From the NCBI RefSeq assembly GCF_008993995.1, contig NZ_BKNN01000001.1, positions 1-64,000 on the forward strand: DNA of 64,000 nt, given 5' to 3'. Under the pieces are notes generated by a model. It saw nothing but the letters and a program-made list of their open reading frames with translations. It ran no database searches and had not been told where the DNA came from. This stretch comes from Acinetobacter brisouii (lineage in GTDB: Bacteria > Pseudomonadota > Gammaproteobacteria > Pseudomonadales > Moraxellaceae). This document shows, in pieces, positions 55,660 to 64,000 of this stretch. The position numbers and the translations under genes are program-made. Each line of letters opens with the position of its first letter. Position 1 is the stretch's first letter.

Positions 55660-55715
55660 GACATCACCTCGGTCTTTTTAGTTTCATTTAACTTTAAGTG
55701 ACTTCAGTGGATTGC

Positions 55716-56366
55716 TCAATGATTGCTGTGTACAGATTCTGGCAAATGATAAAATTTTTGGAGTTGCTTCATTTGACTGTGCAATTGTTTTGCAGGTAAA
55801 CGTGTTTCTTGTAGCAGTGTGACCCATGCCATATGGCAGCGTTTAAGTTCATCTGCAGTTTGACACTGACGGATACGCTCAATCAGTCCTTTTGCCAATA
55901 AACCACAGTATTGTTGCAAGGTTTCCATCATCATATTTTTCATGGTTGGTAAGTTCAGTGCCAAATCTAGGCTAGGTGGGGGTGTGGTATCGAGCTTAAA
56001 ATCGGCTTCTTTTTGTTCTTGAGCGATTTCCTCTGCCAGTGTAGGCGCGGCTTGCGGTTTCGCATAGCGTTCTAGTACGTGTGAGAGTACATTGACAGTC
56101 GGGGATACTGGCGCAACGGTTTCGGTTTCGGTTTCGGTTTCGGTTTCGGTTTCGGTTTCGGTTTCGGCTGTCTGATCTTCAATAAAACCGAGCGCCAATA
56201 GCCCATCAATCAGTTCAGGCTGTAATAGGCGTCTTTGATTCATTTCAGGCAATTTATCAAATGCTTCCGTTCCAATAATAAACAGCAATTGGCGCTGTTT
56301 GGCAGAAAGCAATTTAGAGCGTTGTTGTAAAGCGTCATGACCTGCTGTGGTTTTGACATATTGCAT
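55716..56366 (-). CDS. Unknown protein with a Thr-Glu repeat
   Basis: A 216-residue soluble protein. The N-terminal 70 residues are helical and basic (TTAGHDALQQRSKLLSAKQR), followed by a tract of alternating Thr and Glu (about residues 68-84) encoded by the hexanucleotide repeat at 56119-56166, then a Pro/Ala/Glu linker and a C-terminal helical part (MMMETLQQYCGLLAKGLIERI). I do not recognise a family. The ATG at 56366 (MQYVKT) has AGGGGGAA upstream; an in-frame ATG at 56414 adds 16 residues. The linker probably tolerates length change. Confidence 0.72.
   Translation of the reverse strand: MQYVKTTAGHDALQQRSKLLSAKQRQLLFIIGTEAFDKLPEMNQRRLLQPELIDGLLALGFIEDQTAETETETETETETETETVAPVSPTVNVLSHVLERYAKPQAAPTLAEEIAQEQKEADFKLDTTPPPSLDLALNLPTMKNMMMETLQQYCGLLAKGLIERIRQCQTADELKRCHMAWVTLLQETRLPAKQLHSQMKQLQKFYHLPESVHSNH
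56119..56166. repeat. Eight tandem GTTTCG units
   Basis: A perfect hexanucleotide repeat of eight copies (48 bases). Read on the minus strand it encodes Thr-Glu dipeptides in the gene at 55716-56366. Copy-number change by slippage would lengthen or shorten the tract without breaking the frame. Confidence 0.95.
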
Positions 56367-56673
56367 TGTCCAATTCCCCCTCATTGGAATAATGCGAATA
56401 TTCAAGCGCAGCATTGTGACAGCTTAATTAATTCATTTAAATTTAGATGAATTGTATTATGAAATAGCCGAATATATGAATTTTATAGTTTTTCTGAAAA
56501 ATCCGTTTTGGGATTATGCCTATTGGTTTTAAACTATAGAAATATGACAGCGGCATGGCAAGATGTCATATTTTGCCCTGTTTAATCTCTCTTGCCTTTA
56601 TACAATAGGCATTCGCCAGTCCCTCTTTTTTATTGCATTTTGGCTGTTGCCAATTTTTATTTTCGGTGCCTGA

Positions 56674-57939
56674 ATGGATAAGCAAATTATTTTTGAAGAC
56701 GAACAAATCCGAGTTATTTTTCTAAAAGGAAATTCCAAAGAACTGATTTTTTCGTTTGGGGATTTAATTACTCGCGCCAAAGGCTTAACGATTAATGCAG
56801 AAAAGTCGTTGGCAAAATACGAATATAACGTGATTGGCGTGATGCCAAAAATTAAATCATGGTTTCCTGCTGCGAGCATGCAAGCCATGATGAGTGCCGT
56901 ACAGCCGATTTTAGACCAGTTTGAAACGGTTGTCGGTTATGGCGGTTCAATGGGGGGATATGCGGCAATTAAATATTCTAAATTGCTGAAAATGAACCGC
57001 ATCATTGCATTTGTACCGCAGTATAGTATTGATCCGCAAGAAGTGGAAGACCGTCGTTATACCGAATTTTTTGATGAAAGCTTACATCAGGATATGCATA
57101 TTACCACGCAGGATGTTTGCTCAAACAGTGAATACATCGTGGTGTATGACCCGCACTATGCCAATGACCGTGAACATTATTTAAAAATCAAACATGTCTT
57201 ACCACAGTTGCATACCTTGCATTTGCCATTTACAGGGCATGAGGCACTTTCGGTTTTAGCCAGTTCAAGTTTATTGAATGACTTTATTCGCCATCCGTGG
57301 AATAAAAACTATTTCTACCAGCAAATGCGTACGGTCAAGAAAAAGAGTAAATTCTACTACCGTACCGTGATTAATAATCTGTTATCACGTCATAGTGCAG
57401 CACTTGGGCGCATTTTACGCAGCAATGATTTACAGCTAGATGACCAGTATTTAGATGCTAACTTAAAACAGTTGATTACCCGTATTATGCTGAGTCGCCG
57501 TCAGGTGACAGAACAAGATTTACAAAAACTGGGCATTAAGGTTAATTTGCCAAAAGACAATAATCCCAACCAGTTGCAAGATTGTTATGGTAATTATTTG
57601 GTGTTTAACATCATTAGCAACAAAATCGAAAGCTATCCAGATGAAGCGATTCGACTCAATCATAAATATTTGATTCCACTGCTAATTAAATCAAGCTGTA
57701 TCGTCAAGATTGAGCTAAACAACGAGCGTTATATCGTGGCGATGAATGACCGCCGTGTCATGAAACTGTTCCCTGAAGATGATGCCTTGTCGATGGATAT
57801 GAGCCCGATCGTTGTGAAGAAATATCCAGAATATTATGTGTTGAGCTATAAAGACCAAAATATGCGCTGCGATAGTTTGGGCATTTGTTATTTTGTTGAA
57901 CCGCCACTTTTGGACGAAGAAAAATTTATCCTCGCATAA
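56674..57939 (+). CDS. Alpha/beta-hydrolase-like protein of unknown function
   Basis: A 421-residue soluble protein. The N-terminal half (about 1-215) has the look of an alpha/beta hydrolase: a nucleophile elbow VVGYGGSMGGYAAIKYSKLL near residue 92 with serine in GGSMGG, a later acidic region (VVYDPHYANDREHY) and a histidine in LPFTGHEALSVL. The C-terminal half (about 230-421) is unrelated to anything I recognise. It lacks a signal peptide. It stands alone, with a 259-base upstream gap and a terminator after. A deacylase or accessory role in surface glycan work is possible, but only a guess. Confidence 0.72.
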   Translation: MDKQIIFEDEQIRVIFLKGNSKELIFSFGDLITRAKGLTINAEKSLAKYEYNVIGVMPKIKSWFPAASMQAMMSAVQPILDQFETVVGYGGSMGGYAAIKYSKLLKMNRIIAFVPQYSIDPQEVEDRRYTEFFDESLHQDMHITTQDVCSNSEYIVVYDPHYANDREHYLKIKHVLPQLHTLHLPFTGHEALSVLASSSLLNDFIRHPWNKNYFYQQMRTVKKKSKFYYRTVINNLLSRHSAALGRILRSNDLQLDDQYLDANLKQLITRIMLSRRQVTEQDLQKLGIKVNLPKDNNPNQLQDCYGNYLVFNIISNKIESYPDEAIRLNHKYLIPLLIKSSCIVKIELNNERYIVAMNDRRVMKLFPEDDALSMDMSPIVVKKYPEYYVLSYKDQNMRCDSLGICYFVEPPLLDEEKFILA

Positions 57940-57956
57940 ATTGCTGAATAGCAAAT

Positions 57957-57992
57957 AAAAACAGAAAAGATTTCGGTTTTTTCTGTTTTTTT
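57957..57992 (+). terminator. Terminator after the hydrolase-like gene
   Basis: AAAACAGAAAA pairs with TTTTCTGTTTT around a GATTTCGGTT-type loop, then T. Confidence 0.75.
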
Positions 57993-58084
57993 ATGGTTAC
58001 TGATTTTGCACAAATTCAGATTGCGATGTATTGATGGCTTTTTATACATTACGCAAATGATTTTTATTTCGGTTTTTTAGTCTT

Positions 58085-58798
58085 GTGCATGCAGAAATTT
58101 TACTCAGTTGTCAGTTGGTCGGTCATTTTCATGGGCAGATGAGTCTACCCAATATCGCTTATATTCATAGTTTACATTTTCAACCTGAACATCGTCCGAT
58201 CTTAAAACAACTTGTCCCGTGGCAGCAGCTTGAACAGAGTACACAATATTGGTTCGATAGCTTGCGACGGCGCCACATTCAAGATATGCGATTGGATTTG
58301 TTTGGGCAATACCCACTGATTTATACCCGTTTTAATGATGGCACACTCAGTGCTTGGCGCTCAGATTGGCAGTTCAATGATTTAGAACAACAATGGGATA
58401 TAGATTACTATGAGTCACTTTGTAAATTAGAAAAATTTCCTGTGCTTACAACTGTAGATAATCGGCAGGATTTTTTAATAGTGTTGCACAAGTTAGAACA
58501 TTTGGCTCAAGTCATTGGAGAAACCCAGTTCGCCCAGATTTTTCATCGGGCAGCAGGAACTTTGGCACAAACCAGTCACAGTATTCGAGAGTTACAGCAA
58601 CAGCTTTTTTTGGCAGCACAGCAAGCATGGGTGTTTGGTGGCATGGGTTCTTGGAATGATGCAGCACCGTATTTGGCGGCAGAGCAGGGTTTGGAACAGG
58701 ACTACCACCACCTGACTGAGCAATTGCATCGGCAGATCAGACAAGCTTTAATGTATGCAGTCAATTTCGCCAAAACAACATCAAGGACAACAACATGA
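58085..58798 (+). CDS. Conserved-looking protein of unknown function
   Basis: A 237-residue soluble protein, rich in Gln, Leu and aromatic residues, with a central SDWQFNDLEQQWDIDYYESL and a C-terminal helix ALMYAVNFAKTTSRT. No domain recognised. The start is uncertain: GTG at 58085 has no clear ribosome site; the ATG at 58139 is an alternative. The stop overlaps the following dehydrogenase start by four bases (ATGA), so the two are translationally coupled and probably related in function. Confidence 0.65.
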   Translation: MHAEILLSCQLVGHFHGQMSLPNIAYIHSLHFQPEHRPILKQLVPWQQLEQSTQYWFDSLRRRHIQDMRLDLFGQYPLIYTRFNDGTLSAWRSDWQFNDLEQQWDIDYYESLCKLEKFPVLTTVDNRQDFLIVLHKLEHLAQVIGETQFAQIFHRAAGTLAQTSHSIRELQQQLFLAAQQAWVFGGMGSWNDAAPYLAAEQGLEQDYHHLTEQLHRQIRQALMYAVNFAKTTSRTTT

Positions 58799-59754
58799 GC
58801 CAGTTAAAAGCTGCATTTTTGGATTATGCCAGTTTAGATCAGAACGACTTGGACTTTCGTCCGCTCAATGCTGCTTTTTCTGAGTTGCAATTGTATGATG
58901 CAACCTCGTCAGATCAGGTACTCACACGACTGACCAATGTTGAAGTCGCGATTGTGAATAAAGTGGTGTTAAGCGCTGAAACGATTCAGCAATTGCCAAA
59001 ACTCAAACTGATTTTAATTTCTGCCACAGGCACTAATAATGTCGATCTAAAAGCTGCACAAGCGCAGGGCATTGTGGTGTGTAACTGTCAAGGGTACGGC
59101 ACGGCATCGGTGGCACAGCATGCGTTGGCACTGATGCTGGCACTGGCAACCAATGTGGTGAAATACAATCAGGCGGTGCAGCAGGGGCGTTGGCAGCAGG
59201 CAGAGCAGTTCTGCTTTTTAGATTTCCCGATTGTGGAGTTGGCAGGTAAAACGCTTGGCGTGTTGGGTTATGGCGAACTTGGACAGGAAGTTGCTCGTTT
59301 GGCACAAGCATTCGGCATGAAGATTTTGGTGGGGAATCTGCCAAATCGTCAGCATGAGGGACGTTTGTCACTTGAAGAACTGTTACCACAGGTCGATGTG
59401 CTGACGTTACATTGCCCACTGAATGACAGTACCAAAGACCTGATTTCTGAAAAAGAACTGGCGCTCATGAAGCCGAGCGCATTTTTGGTGAATACAGCAC
59501 GTGGCGGCATCGTCAATGAAATGGCACTGGCACAGGCTTTACAGCAAGGCAAATTGGCAGGTGCAGCAACCGATGTTCTGACTGTCGAGCCACCTAAGCA
59601 AGGAAATATCTTGCTTGATTCTACCATTCCGAATTTGATTATCACCCCACATTCAGCATGGGGGAGTGTCCAAGCCCGTCAGCGCATTGTGCAGCAACTG
59701 ACTGAAAATGCCGAAGGCTTTGCTTCTGGCAATATTCTGCGTCAGGTCAATTAA
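58795..59754 (+). CDS. D-2-hydroxyacid dehydrogenase (HprA-like)
   Basis: A 319-residue NAD-dependent dehydrogenase. The NAD motif is TLGVLGYGELGQEVARLA near residue 150; the family Arg, Glu and His are in VNTARGGIVNEM, LTVEPP and ITPHSAWGS. It resembles glycerate/hydroxypyruvate reductases (HprA) rather than SerA, as it lacks an ACT domain. Substrate not proved. It is coupled to an unknown gene upstream and overlaps a facing small gene by four bases at its 3' end. Confidence 0.88.
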   Translation: MSQLKAAFLDYASLDQNDLDFRPLNAAFSELQLYDATSSDQVLTRLTNVEVAIVNKVVLSAETIQQLPKLKLILISATGTNNVDLKAAQAQGIVVCNCQGYGTASVAQHALALMLALATNVVKYNQAVQQGRWQQAEQFCFLDFPIVELAGKTLGVLGYGELGQEVARLAQAFGMKILVGNLPNRQHEGRLSLEELLPQVDVLTLHCPLNDSTKDLISEKELALMKPSAFLVNTARGGIVNEMALAQALQQGKLAGAATDVLTVEPPKQGNILLDSTIPNLIITPHSAWGSVQARQRIVQQLTENAEGFASGNILRQVN

Positions 59755-60158
59755 TTACTGCTAGGTTGGCTAAGCGATTTTTGCTCAATTGGGACAGGGG
59801 TTGTATCGTTACGGCTGCCTGTCACTACTTCTTTGGTTTGCTCCCATTTCTTTTCGGCGCCTTGTTGTACATCACTGGCTTTTTCTTGCACGGCTTGAGA
59901 TTTTTCAGCGCCGAACTCTTTGGTGTTTTCCCATTTACGTTGGATTTTTTCTGAGGCCTTGTCTGCACCGCGTTGTGTGGCGTTGCCAATACGCTGCATG
60001 GTTTGTCCTGTTTTGTATAAAATCACACGTCCTAGACTTGGATTGTCGGGTAATGGGGCATTTTGAGTGGTTGATGGGTCTGTAGTAAGTGCAAAAACTG
60101 ACGGTGCTGCAACGAGGCAACTACTCAATAAAAATAGTTTGATTGGGCTTAAATGCAT
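59751..60158 (-). CDS. Exported helical repeat protein
   Basis: A 135-residue protein with a signal peptide (cut after VFA, residue 23). The mature part is polar and helical, with related blocks QRKWENTKEFGAEKS and EKKWEQTKEVVTGS separated by KASDVQQG. This pattern recalls LEA-like or YtxH-like stress proteins, but no family was fixed. It is convergent with the dehydrogenase gene. Confidence 0.68.
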   Translation of the reverse strand: MHLSPIKLFLLSSCLVAAPSVFALTTDPSTTQNAPLPDNPSLGRVILYKTGQTMQRIGNATQRGADKASEKIQRKWENTKEFGAEKSQAVQEKASDVQQGAEKKWEQTKEVVTGSRNDTTPVPIEQKSLSQPSSN

Positions 60159-60380
60159 TGCAAGATCTCATCCTGTGAATGCTCGTTATTTTAGGATGAG
60201 ATGAGGTGAATAGGTGGGAAAGTGAAGAAATTCATACAGCAAACTTACAACAGCATACAAATAGTGAATTTAAGCTGTATTTAAAAAATAATGATTTTCA
60301 ATTTTTATTGAGTCCATATTATCTTGAATCATCGAAGTTGAGAATTTTTCTTTTTCAGCCCAAAAATTTCGTAAGTTTTC

Positions 60381-60493
60381 GGCTTTGTTGCATAAATATG
60401 TAAGCATCTGATTTAAATAAATTTAATTTTGGATCAAAAAACAATCAAAACTTTTAAAATCATATAGTTATGAAATCTTTGTGCAACAAAGCC
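60381..60493. mobile_element. 113-bp MITE with IS5-family ends
   Basis: GGCTTTGTTGCATAAA at 60381-60396 and TTTGTGCAACAAAGCC at 60478-60493 are terminal inverted repeats with one mismatch in 16. The right end is identical over 16 bases to the IS end at 524-539. The AT-rich interior has no reading frame. No clear target duplication flanks it. It could be moved in trans by an IS5-type transposase, but the copy in this window is broken. Confidence 0.85.
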
Positions 60494-60639
60494 AATTTTT
60501 TATAATAAATGAAAAAGTATCATCGCAAAATAATTTTTCAGTCACCGCTCTTTTTAGTATATTTATATCTAGCATTTGAATATTTAAAATATTATAAACT
60601 AATACTAACTTTTCTTCTTTCATTACGCTTATTTTTAAT

Positions 60640-60670
60640 AAAAAACCCCACTCATTCAAGCAGGGTTTTC
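60640..60670 (-). terminator. Terminator of glyQS
   Basis: On the reverse strand AAAACCC pairs with GGGTTTT around 13 bases, followed by T. Confidence 0.78.
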
Positions 60671-60694
60671 TTTAAACTTCAAGCAAATCAGGCT

Positions 60695-62764
60695 TTAGTG
60701 CTGCAACACACTCACATCAGCCACAGCGGTAAACAAGTTACGCAACTGCGCCAATAAACGTAAACGGTTGGCTTTCAGTTCAGCATCTTCTGCCATCACC
60801 ATCACACCTTCAAAGAAGGCATCAATTGGCGCACGAAGTGCAGCAAGCTTAGACAAGGCTTCTGTGTAATCTTTGGCTGCCAATAATGGTTCAACCACAG
60901 GATTCACCGCTTGAAGCTCAGCATACAATGCTTTTTCAGCATCTTCGACCAATTTGCTGGCATCCACAGTACCTTCAGGCGTTGCTTCTTTGGCAAGAAT
61001 GTTAGCAACACGTTTGTTGGCAGCAGCCAGTGCAGCCGCTTCAGGCAGTGCGCGGAAGTGATTCACAGCATTGATACGTTTGTCAAAATCAAGCGGAGAT
61101 TTTGGCGATAATGCTTGAACGGCTTGAAGCACATCGACTGCAACGCCTTGGTCTTCGTATTTAGCACGGTAACGACCTTCAAGGAAAGTAACCGCATCAG
61201 CCAAAGTCTTGTCGTGATCTTTGACAATCTCGCCATAACCTTGCAGTGCCAAGTTCACCAACTCTTCAATAGTCACATCCAGTTCATTTTCAATGATCAG
61301 ACGTAAAATACCAATCGCTGAGCGACGCAGCGCAAACGGATCTTTTGAACCTGTTGGGGCTTGTCCAATACCAAAAATACCCACCAAGGTATCTAAACGG
61401 TCAGCAAGCGCAATGGTTGTACCCGTTTTGGTTTTTGGTAAAACATCGCCTGCGAATTTTGGTAAATACTGTTCGCCAAGGGCTTCGGCAACTTCATCAT
61501 TTTCGCCTTCGATGCGAGCATAGTAAGTGCCTGCAATCCCTTGAAGTTCAGGGAATTCACCGACCAATTCAGAGGTTAAGTCGCATTTTGCCAGTAATGC
61601 TGCTTTTTCAGCATCAGCCGCATTGGCACCTGTCATGCTTGCTAAAGCCACAGCCAATTTAGCAATACGCTCTGACTTGTCCCAAAGTGTACCCAATTGT
61701 GCTTGGAATACCATGTTGGCTAATTTTTCTTTACGAGAAGCAAGCGGTTGTTTTTGGTCTTGCAAGAAGAAGAATTCAGCATCGCTCAAACGTGGACGAA
61801 CTACTTTTTCATTCCCTTCAATAATTTGAATCGGGTCTTTTGAATCGATGTTCGACACCGTAATGAAGTAAGGCTGTAATTTACCTTCGCTGTTTACCAA
61901 GCAGAAATATTTTTGGTTGTCCTGCATGGTGGTAATCAACGCTTCTTGTGGCACAGCCAAATAGCGTTCTTCAAAAGTCGCGCGAAGGGCAACAGGCCAT
62001 TCTACCAGTGCAGTTACTTCATCTAGCAAATCGCTTGGCACAATCGCAGTTGCATTGACTTCATCAGCCAGTTTTTTCACTTGCTCCTGAATCAATTCCT
62101 GACGCAGTTCAAAGTTGGCAATCACATGGGCTTTTTCCAAAGCCGCCAAGTAGTCGTTCGCATGTGCCAAAGTGATCGCTTCAGGTGCATGGAAACGGTG
62201 ACCATAGCTCAAGTTACCCGCAACGTGATCCTGAATCGTGGCAGGAATCACTTGGTCATCTTTCAGCAATACTACCCATTTTACAGGGCGAACAAATTCG
62301 GTACGGCTTGCTGCTGAACGCATGCGTTTTGCAATCGGTAAGCGATCCAAAGCAGTTTGCAAGATTTGCGGTAAAAGTACATCGAGGCTTTGACCTTGAA
62401 TGTCTTTGTAATAGCACACTTTTTCAACTTTACCTGCTTGGAAGGTTGAAACCTGTTCCACGCTAATGCCTTGACCACGCATAAAACCATCAAGCGCTTT
62501 GGTTGGTTTGCCTTCAGCATCATAAGCCGCTTGTACCGCAGGGCCGTCAAAGCGTTTTTGTGTGTCAGCTTGAGCGCCATCGACATCGACAATTTTTAAA
62601 GCTAAACGACGTGGTGCGGCATAAGCTTCAATTGAAGCAAAGTTCAAACCTGCTTCCTGTAAGCCTTTGACCGTTTCAGCCTGTAGGGCATCACGCAAAG
62701 TTTTTAAGCTTTTTGGAGGAAGTTCTTCACAGCCGAGTTCAAATAAAACAGTATGTTGAGTCAT
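60695..62764 (-). CDS. glyS: Glycyl-tRNA synthetase beta subunit
   Basis: A 689-residue subunit of the bacterial alpha2beta2 GlyRS. The N-terminal [20 protein letters not shown] is the standard beta-subunit start, with [11 protein letters not shown] near 155 and a C-terminal DALR anticodon-binding region ([20 protein letters not shown]). It charges tRNA-Gly with GlyQ. Its ATG overlaps the glyQ stop by one base (TAATG). Confidence 0.97.
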   Translation of the reverse strand: MTQHTVLFELGCEELPPKSLKTLRDALQAETVKGLQEAGLNFASIEAYAAPRRLALKIVDVDGAQADTQKRFDGPAVQAAYDAEGKPTKALDGFMRGQGISVEQVSTFQAGKVEKVCYYKDIQGQSLDVLLPQILQTALDRLPIAKRMRSAASRTEFVRPVKWVVLLKDDQVIPATIQDHVAGNLSYGHRFHAPEAITLAHANDYLAALEKAHVIANFELRQELIQEQVKKLADEVNATAIVPSDLLDEVTALVEWPVALRATFEERYLAVPQEALITTMQDNQKYFCLVNSEGKLQPYFITVSNIDSKDPIQIIEGNEKVVRPRLSDAEFFFLQDQKQPLASRKEKLANMVFQAQLGTLWDKSERIAKLAVALASMTGANAADAEKAALLAKCDLTSELVGEFPELQGIAGTYYARIEGENDEVAEALGEQYLPKFAGDVLPKTKTGTTIALADRLDTLVGIFGIGQAPTGSKDPFALRRSAIGILRLIIENELDVTIEELVNLALQGYGEIVKDHDKTLADAVTFLEGRYRAKYEDQGVAVDVLQAVQALSPKSPLDFDKRINAVNHFRALPEAAALAAANKRVANILAKEATPEGTVDASKLVEDAEKALYAELQAVNPVVEPLLAAKDYTEALSKLAALRAPIDAFFEGVMVMAEDAELKANRLRLLAQLRNLFTAVADVSVLQH

Positions 62765-63741
62765 TATTTGTTCTCCGTTTTTGCAGCTTCTGCGTCGGCT
62801 TGTGCTTGTAACTGTGCCAAGACTTCATCACGTAAATGCGGTTCTGCCATTGGGAAGCCCAACTTGGCACGCGCTTGGACATAACTTTGTGCAATCGCAC
62901 GTGACAATCCACGAACACGTAAAATATAACGCTGACGTTCAGTCACCGAAATCGCACCACGTGCGTCCAGCAAGTTAAAGGTGTGTGATGCTTTCATCAC
63001 TTGCTCATACGCAGGTAATGGCAGCTCAGCTTCAATCAGACGGTTGGCTTCTGACTCGTAAAAATCGAAGAATTCAAATAGTTTTTCAACAGGTGCGTAT
63101 TCGAAGTTATAAGTCGATTGTTCCACTTCGTTTTGATGGAACACATCGCCATACGTCACTGTGCCAAATGGGCCTTTGGTCCAAACCAAGTCATATACCG
63201 AGTCAACCCCTTGCAAATACATCGCAAGACGTTCAAGACCGTAAGTAATTTCACCTGTCACAGGGTAACATTCGATACCGCCCACTTGTTGGAAGTAAGT
63301 GAACTGAGTCACTTCCATACCATTCAGCCAAACTTCCCAACCTAAGCCCCAAGCGCCAAGTGTTGGAGATTCCCAGTTATCTTCTACAAAGCGAATGTCA
63401 TGGGTTAAAGTGTCAATGCCAATGGCTTTGAGTGAGTCCAAATACAACTGCTGAATGTTGTCTGGATTTGGCTTCAAGACCACTTGGAACTGGTAATAAT
63501 GCTGTAAGCGGTTCGGGTTTTCACCGTAGCGACCATCTTTAGGACGGCGCGAAGGCTGCACGTAAGCCGCGTTCCAAGTTTCAGGGCCTAAGGCACGTAA
63601 GAAGGTTGCTGTGTGGAATGTTCCTGCGCCAACTTCCATGTCATAAGGTTGCAAAACAACACAGCCTTGCTCGGCCCAGTAATTTTGTAAGGCAAGAATT
63701 AAGCCTTGAAAAGTATCAATATGCGAGATGGCGCGACTCAT
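62764..63741 (-). CDS. glyQ: Glycyl-tRNA synthetase alpha subunit
   Basis: A 325-residue class II catalytic subunit, with [21 protein letters not shown] at the N-terminus (starting position about 12), [38 protein letters not shown] and [20 protein letters not shown]. The ATG at 63741 ([11 protein letters not shown]) is chosen; an upstream in-frame ATG at 63828 would add 29 residues of unlikely character. Upstream lies a 240-base gap with the probable promoter of a divergent gene. Confidence 0.97.
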   Translation of the reverse strand: MSRAISHIDTFQGLILALQNYWAEQGCVVLQPYDMEVGAGTFHTATFLRALGPETWNAAYVQPSRRPKDGRYGENPNRLQHYYQFQVVLKPNPDNIQQLYLDSLKAIGIDTLTHDIRFVEDNWESPTLGAWGLGWEVWLNGMEVTQFTYFQQVGGIECYPVTGEITYGLERLAMYLQGVDSVYDLVWTKGPFGTVTYGDVFHQNEVEQSTYNFEYAPVEKLFEFFDFYESEANRLIEAELPLPAYEQVMKASHTFNLLDARGAISVTERQRYILRVRGLSRAIAQSYVQARAKLGFPMAEPHLRDEVLAQLQAQADAEAAKTENK

Positions 63742-63944
63742 GTAGCATCCACGAATTATGAGAAAAATTGTCCCTAAGTATAAGGATTTTGTAGGTAGGT
63801 GGCAAAGACTTCTATGCAAAATTGCCAATCGTCAGGGAAATGATGAATGAGATAAATTTTGCATATAGATTCAGCATTTTCTCATCAAAGGGTTTTCTGA
63901 TATTTATAATCTATAAAATAAATACATCTTTAAGGTTCACACCG

Positions 63945-63950
63945 TATAAT
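63945..63950 (+). promoter_or_regulatory. TATAAT -10 box near the window end
   Basis: Perfect TATAAT in CCGTATAATAT, 37 bases before the ATG at 63982. The -35 region is poor. Confidence 0.4.
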
Positions 63951-63981
63951 ATTTTTCCATAGCGTAAAAAGAGCAGGAATG

Positions 63982-64000
63982 ATGTCGCTACCGATAGACA
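63982..64000 (+). CDS. Start of a gene running off the window
   Basis: ATG at 63982 (or the adjacent one at 63979) begins M-S-L-P-I-D, preceded by AGCAGGA and a TATAAT at 63945. Too little remains to identify the product. Divergent from glyQ. Confidence 0.4.

Larger units (their letters stand above)
60159..60694. other. 536-bp gap between the helical protein gene and glyS
   Basis: Very AT-rich. It holds the 113-bp MITE at 60381-60493 and the glyS terminator at 60640-60670. Short open frames occur but have no coding character, and one runs into the MITE. Confidence 0.6.

Noticed and set aside
60206-60403. Open frame of 65 codons on the plus strand
   Set aside because: No ribosome binding site, low-complexity AT-rich composition, and it ends inside the MITE.
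60509-60757. Open frame of 82 codons on the plus strand
   Set aside because: Overlaps the glyS terminator and the 3' end of glyS on the other strand; no coding features.

Overview
The window looks like chromosomal DNA from an Acinetobacter species (Moraxellaceae, Gammaproteobacteria). The evidence is AT-rich sequence with Acinetobacter-type gene content: a CraA/MdfA-like drug exporter, an OprD-family porin, an uninterrupted comM, a ParC numbered S84/E88, and rib, lpt and rpsP-rimM-trmD-rplS blocks of typical order. No rRNA, tRNA, CRISPR array or prophage was seen. Species cannot be fixed from the sequence alone.

Layout. 1-539: decayed end of an IS5-family element. 704-6461: an SSS-type hybrid histidine kinase divergent from a DUF485-actP acetate-uptake operon, an arrangement like the CrbS/MxtR acetate-switch systems. 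6600-8474: guaA followed by an unusual three-unit 61-bp repeat whose two hairpins co-vary. 8475-13633: LOG-family protein, TerC/CBS protein, YchJ-like protein, TRIC-like channel and NiaP-like transporter. 13825-19435: parC, fadD, a small membrane protein, MAPEG protein and ppa. 19539-25971: two outer-membrane proteins transcribed divergently, one behind a very good sigma-54 promoter, then comM, ubiK and the nitrogen pair glnK-amtB.

26093-32131: nrdR, ribD, an orphan adenine DNA methyltransferase and ribE run as one block; a coiled-coil protein, holC and pepA face it. 32291-38207: lptF-lptG (LPS export), then rpsP-rimM-trmD, a structured leader, rplS and truB. 38227-43374: TSUP permease, hemerythrin-like protein, RhtA-like exporter, and serA divergent from a D-2-hydroxyglutarate dehydrogenase-type flavoprotein, two enzymes that are functionally coupled in other bacteria. 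43451-45563: an AT-rich two-gene insert, AbiH-family abortive-infection protein plus a RlaP-type nucleotidyltransferase, the best candidate for an undescribed defence module. 45779-60158: craA-like exporter, FUSC protein, sodC, AI-2E permease, orphan ParA, and a run of small envelope or unknown proteins, one carrying a hexanucleotide repeat that encodes a Thr-Glu tract. 60381-60493: a 113-bp MITE whose ends match the IS end at the window start. 60695-63741: glyS and glyQ.

Most of the window is housekeeping. The points that stand out are the co-varying repeat after guaA, the AbiH/nucleotidyltransferase pair, the methyltransferase inside the riboflavin block, the sigma-54 promoter of the TorF-like porin, and the IS/MITE pair.
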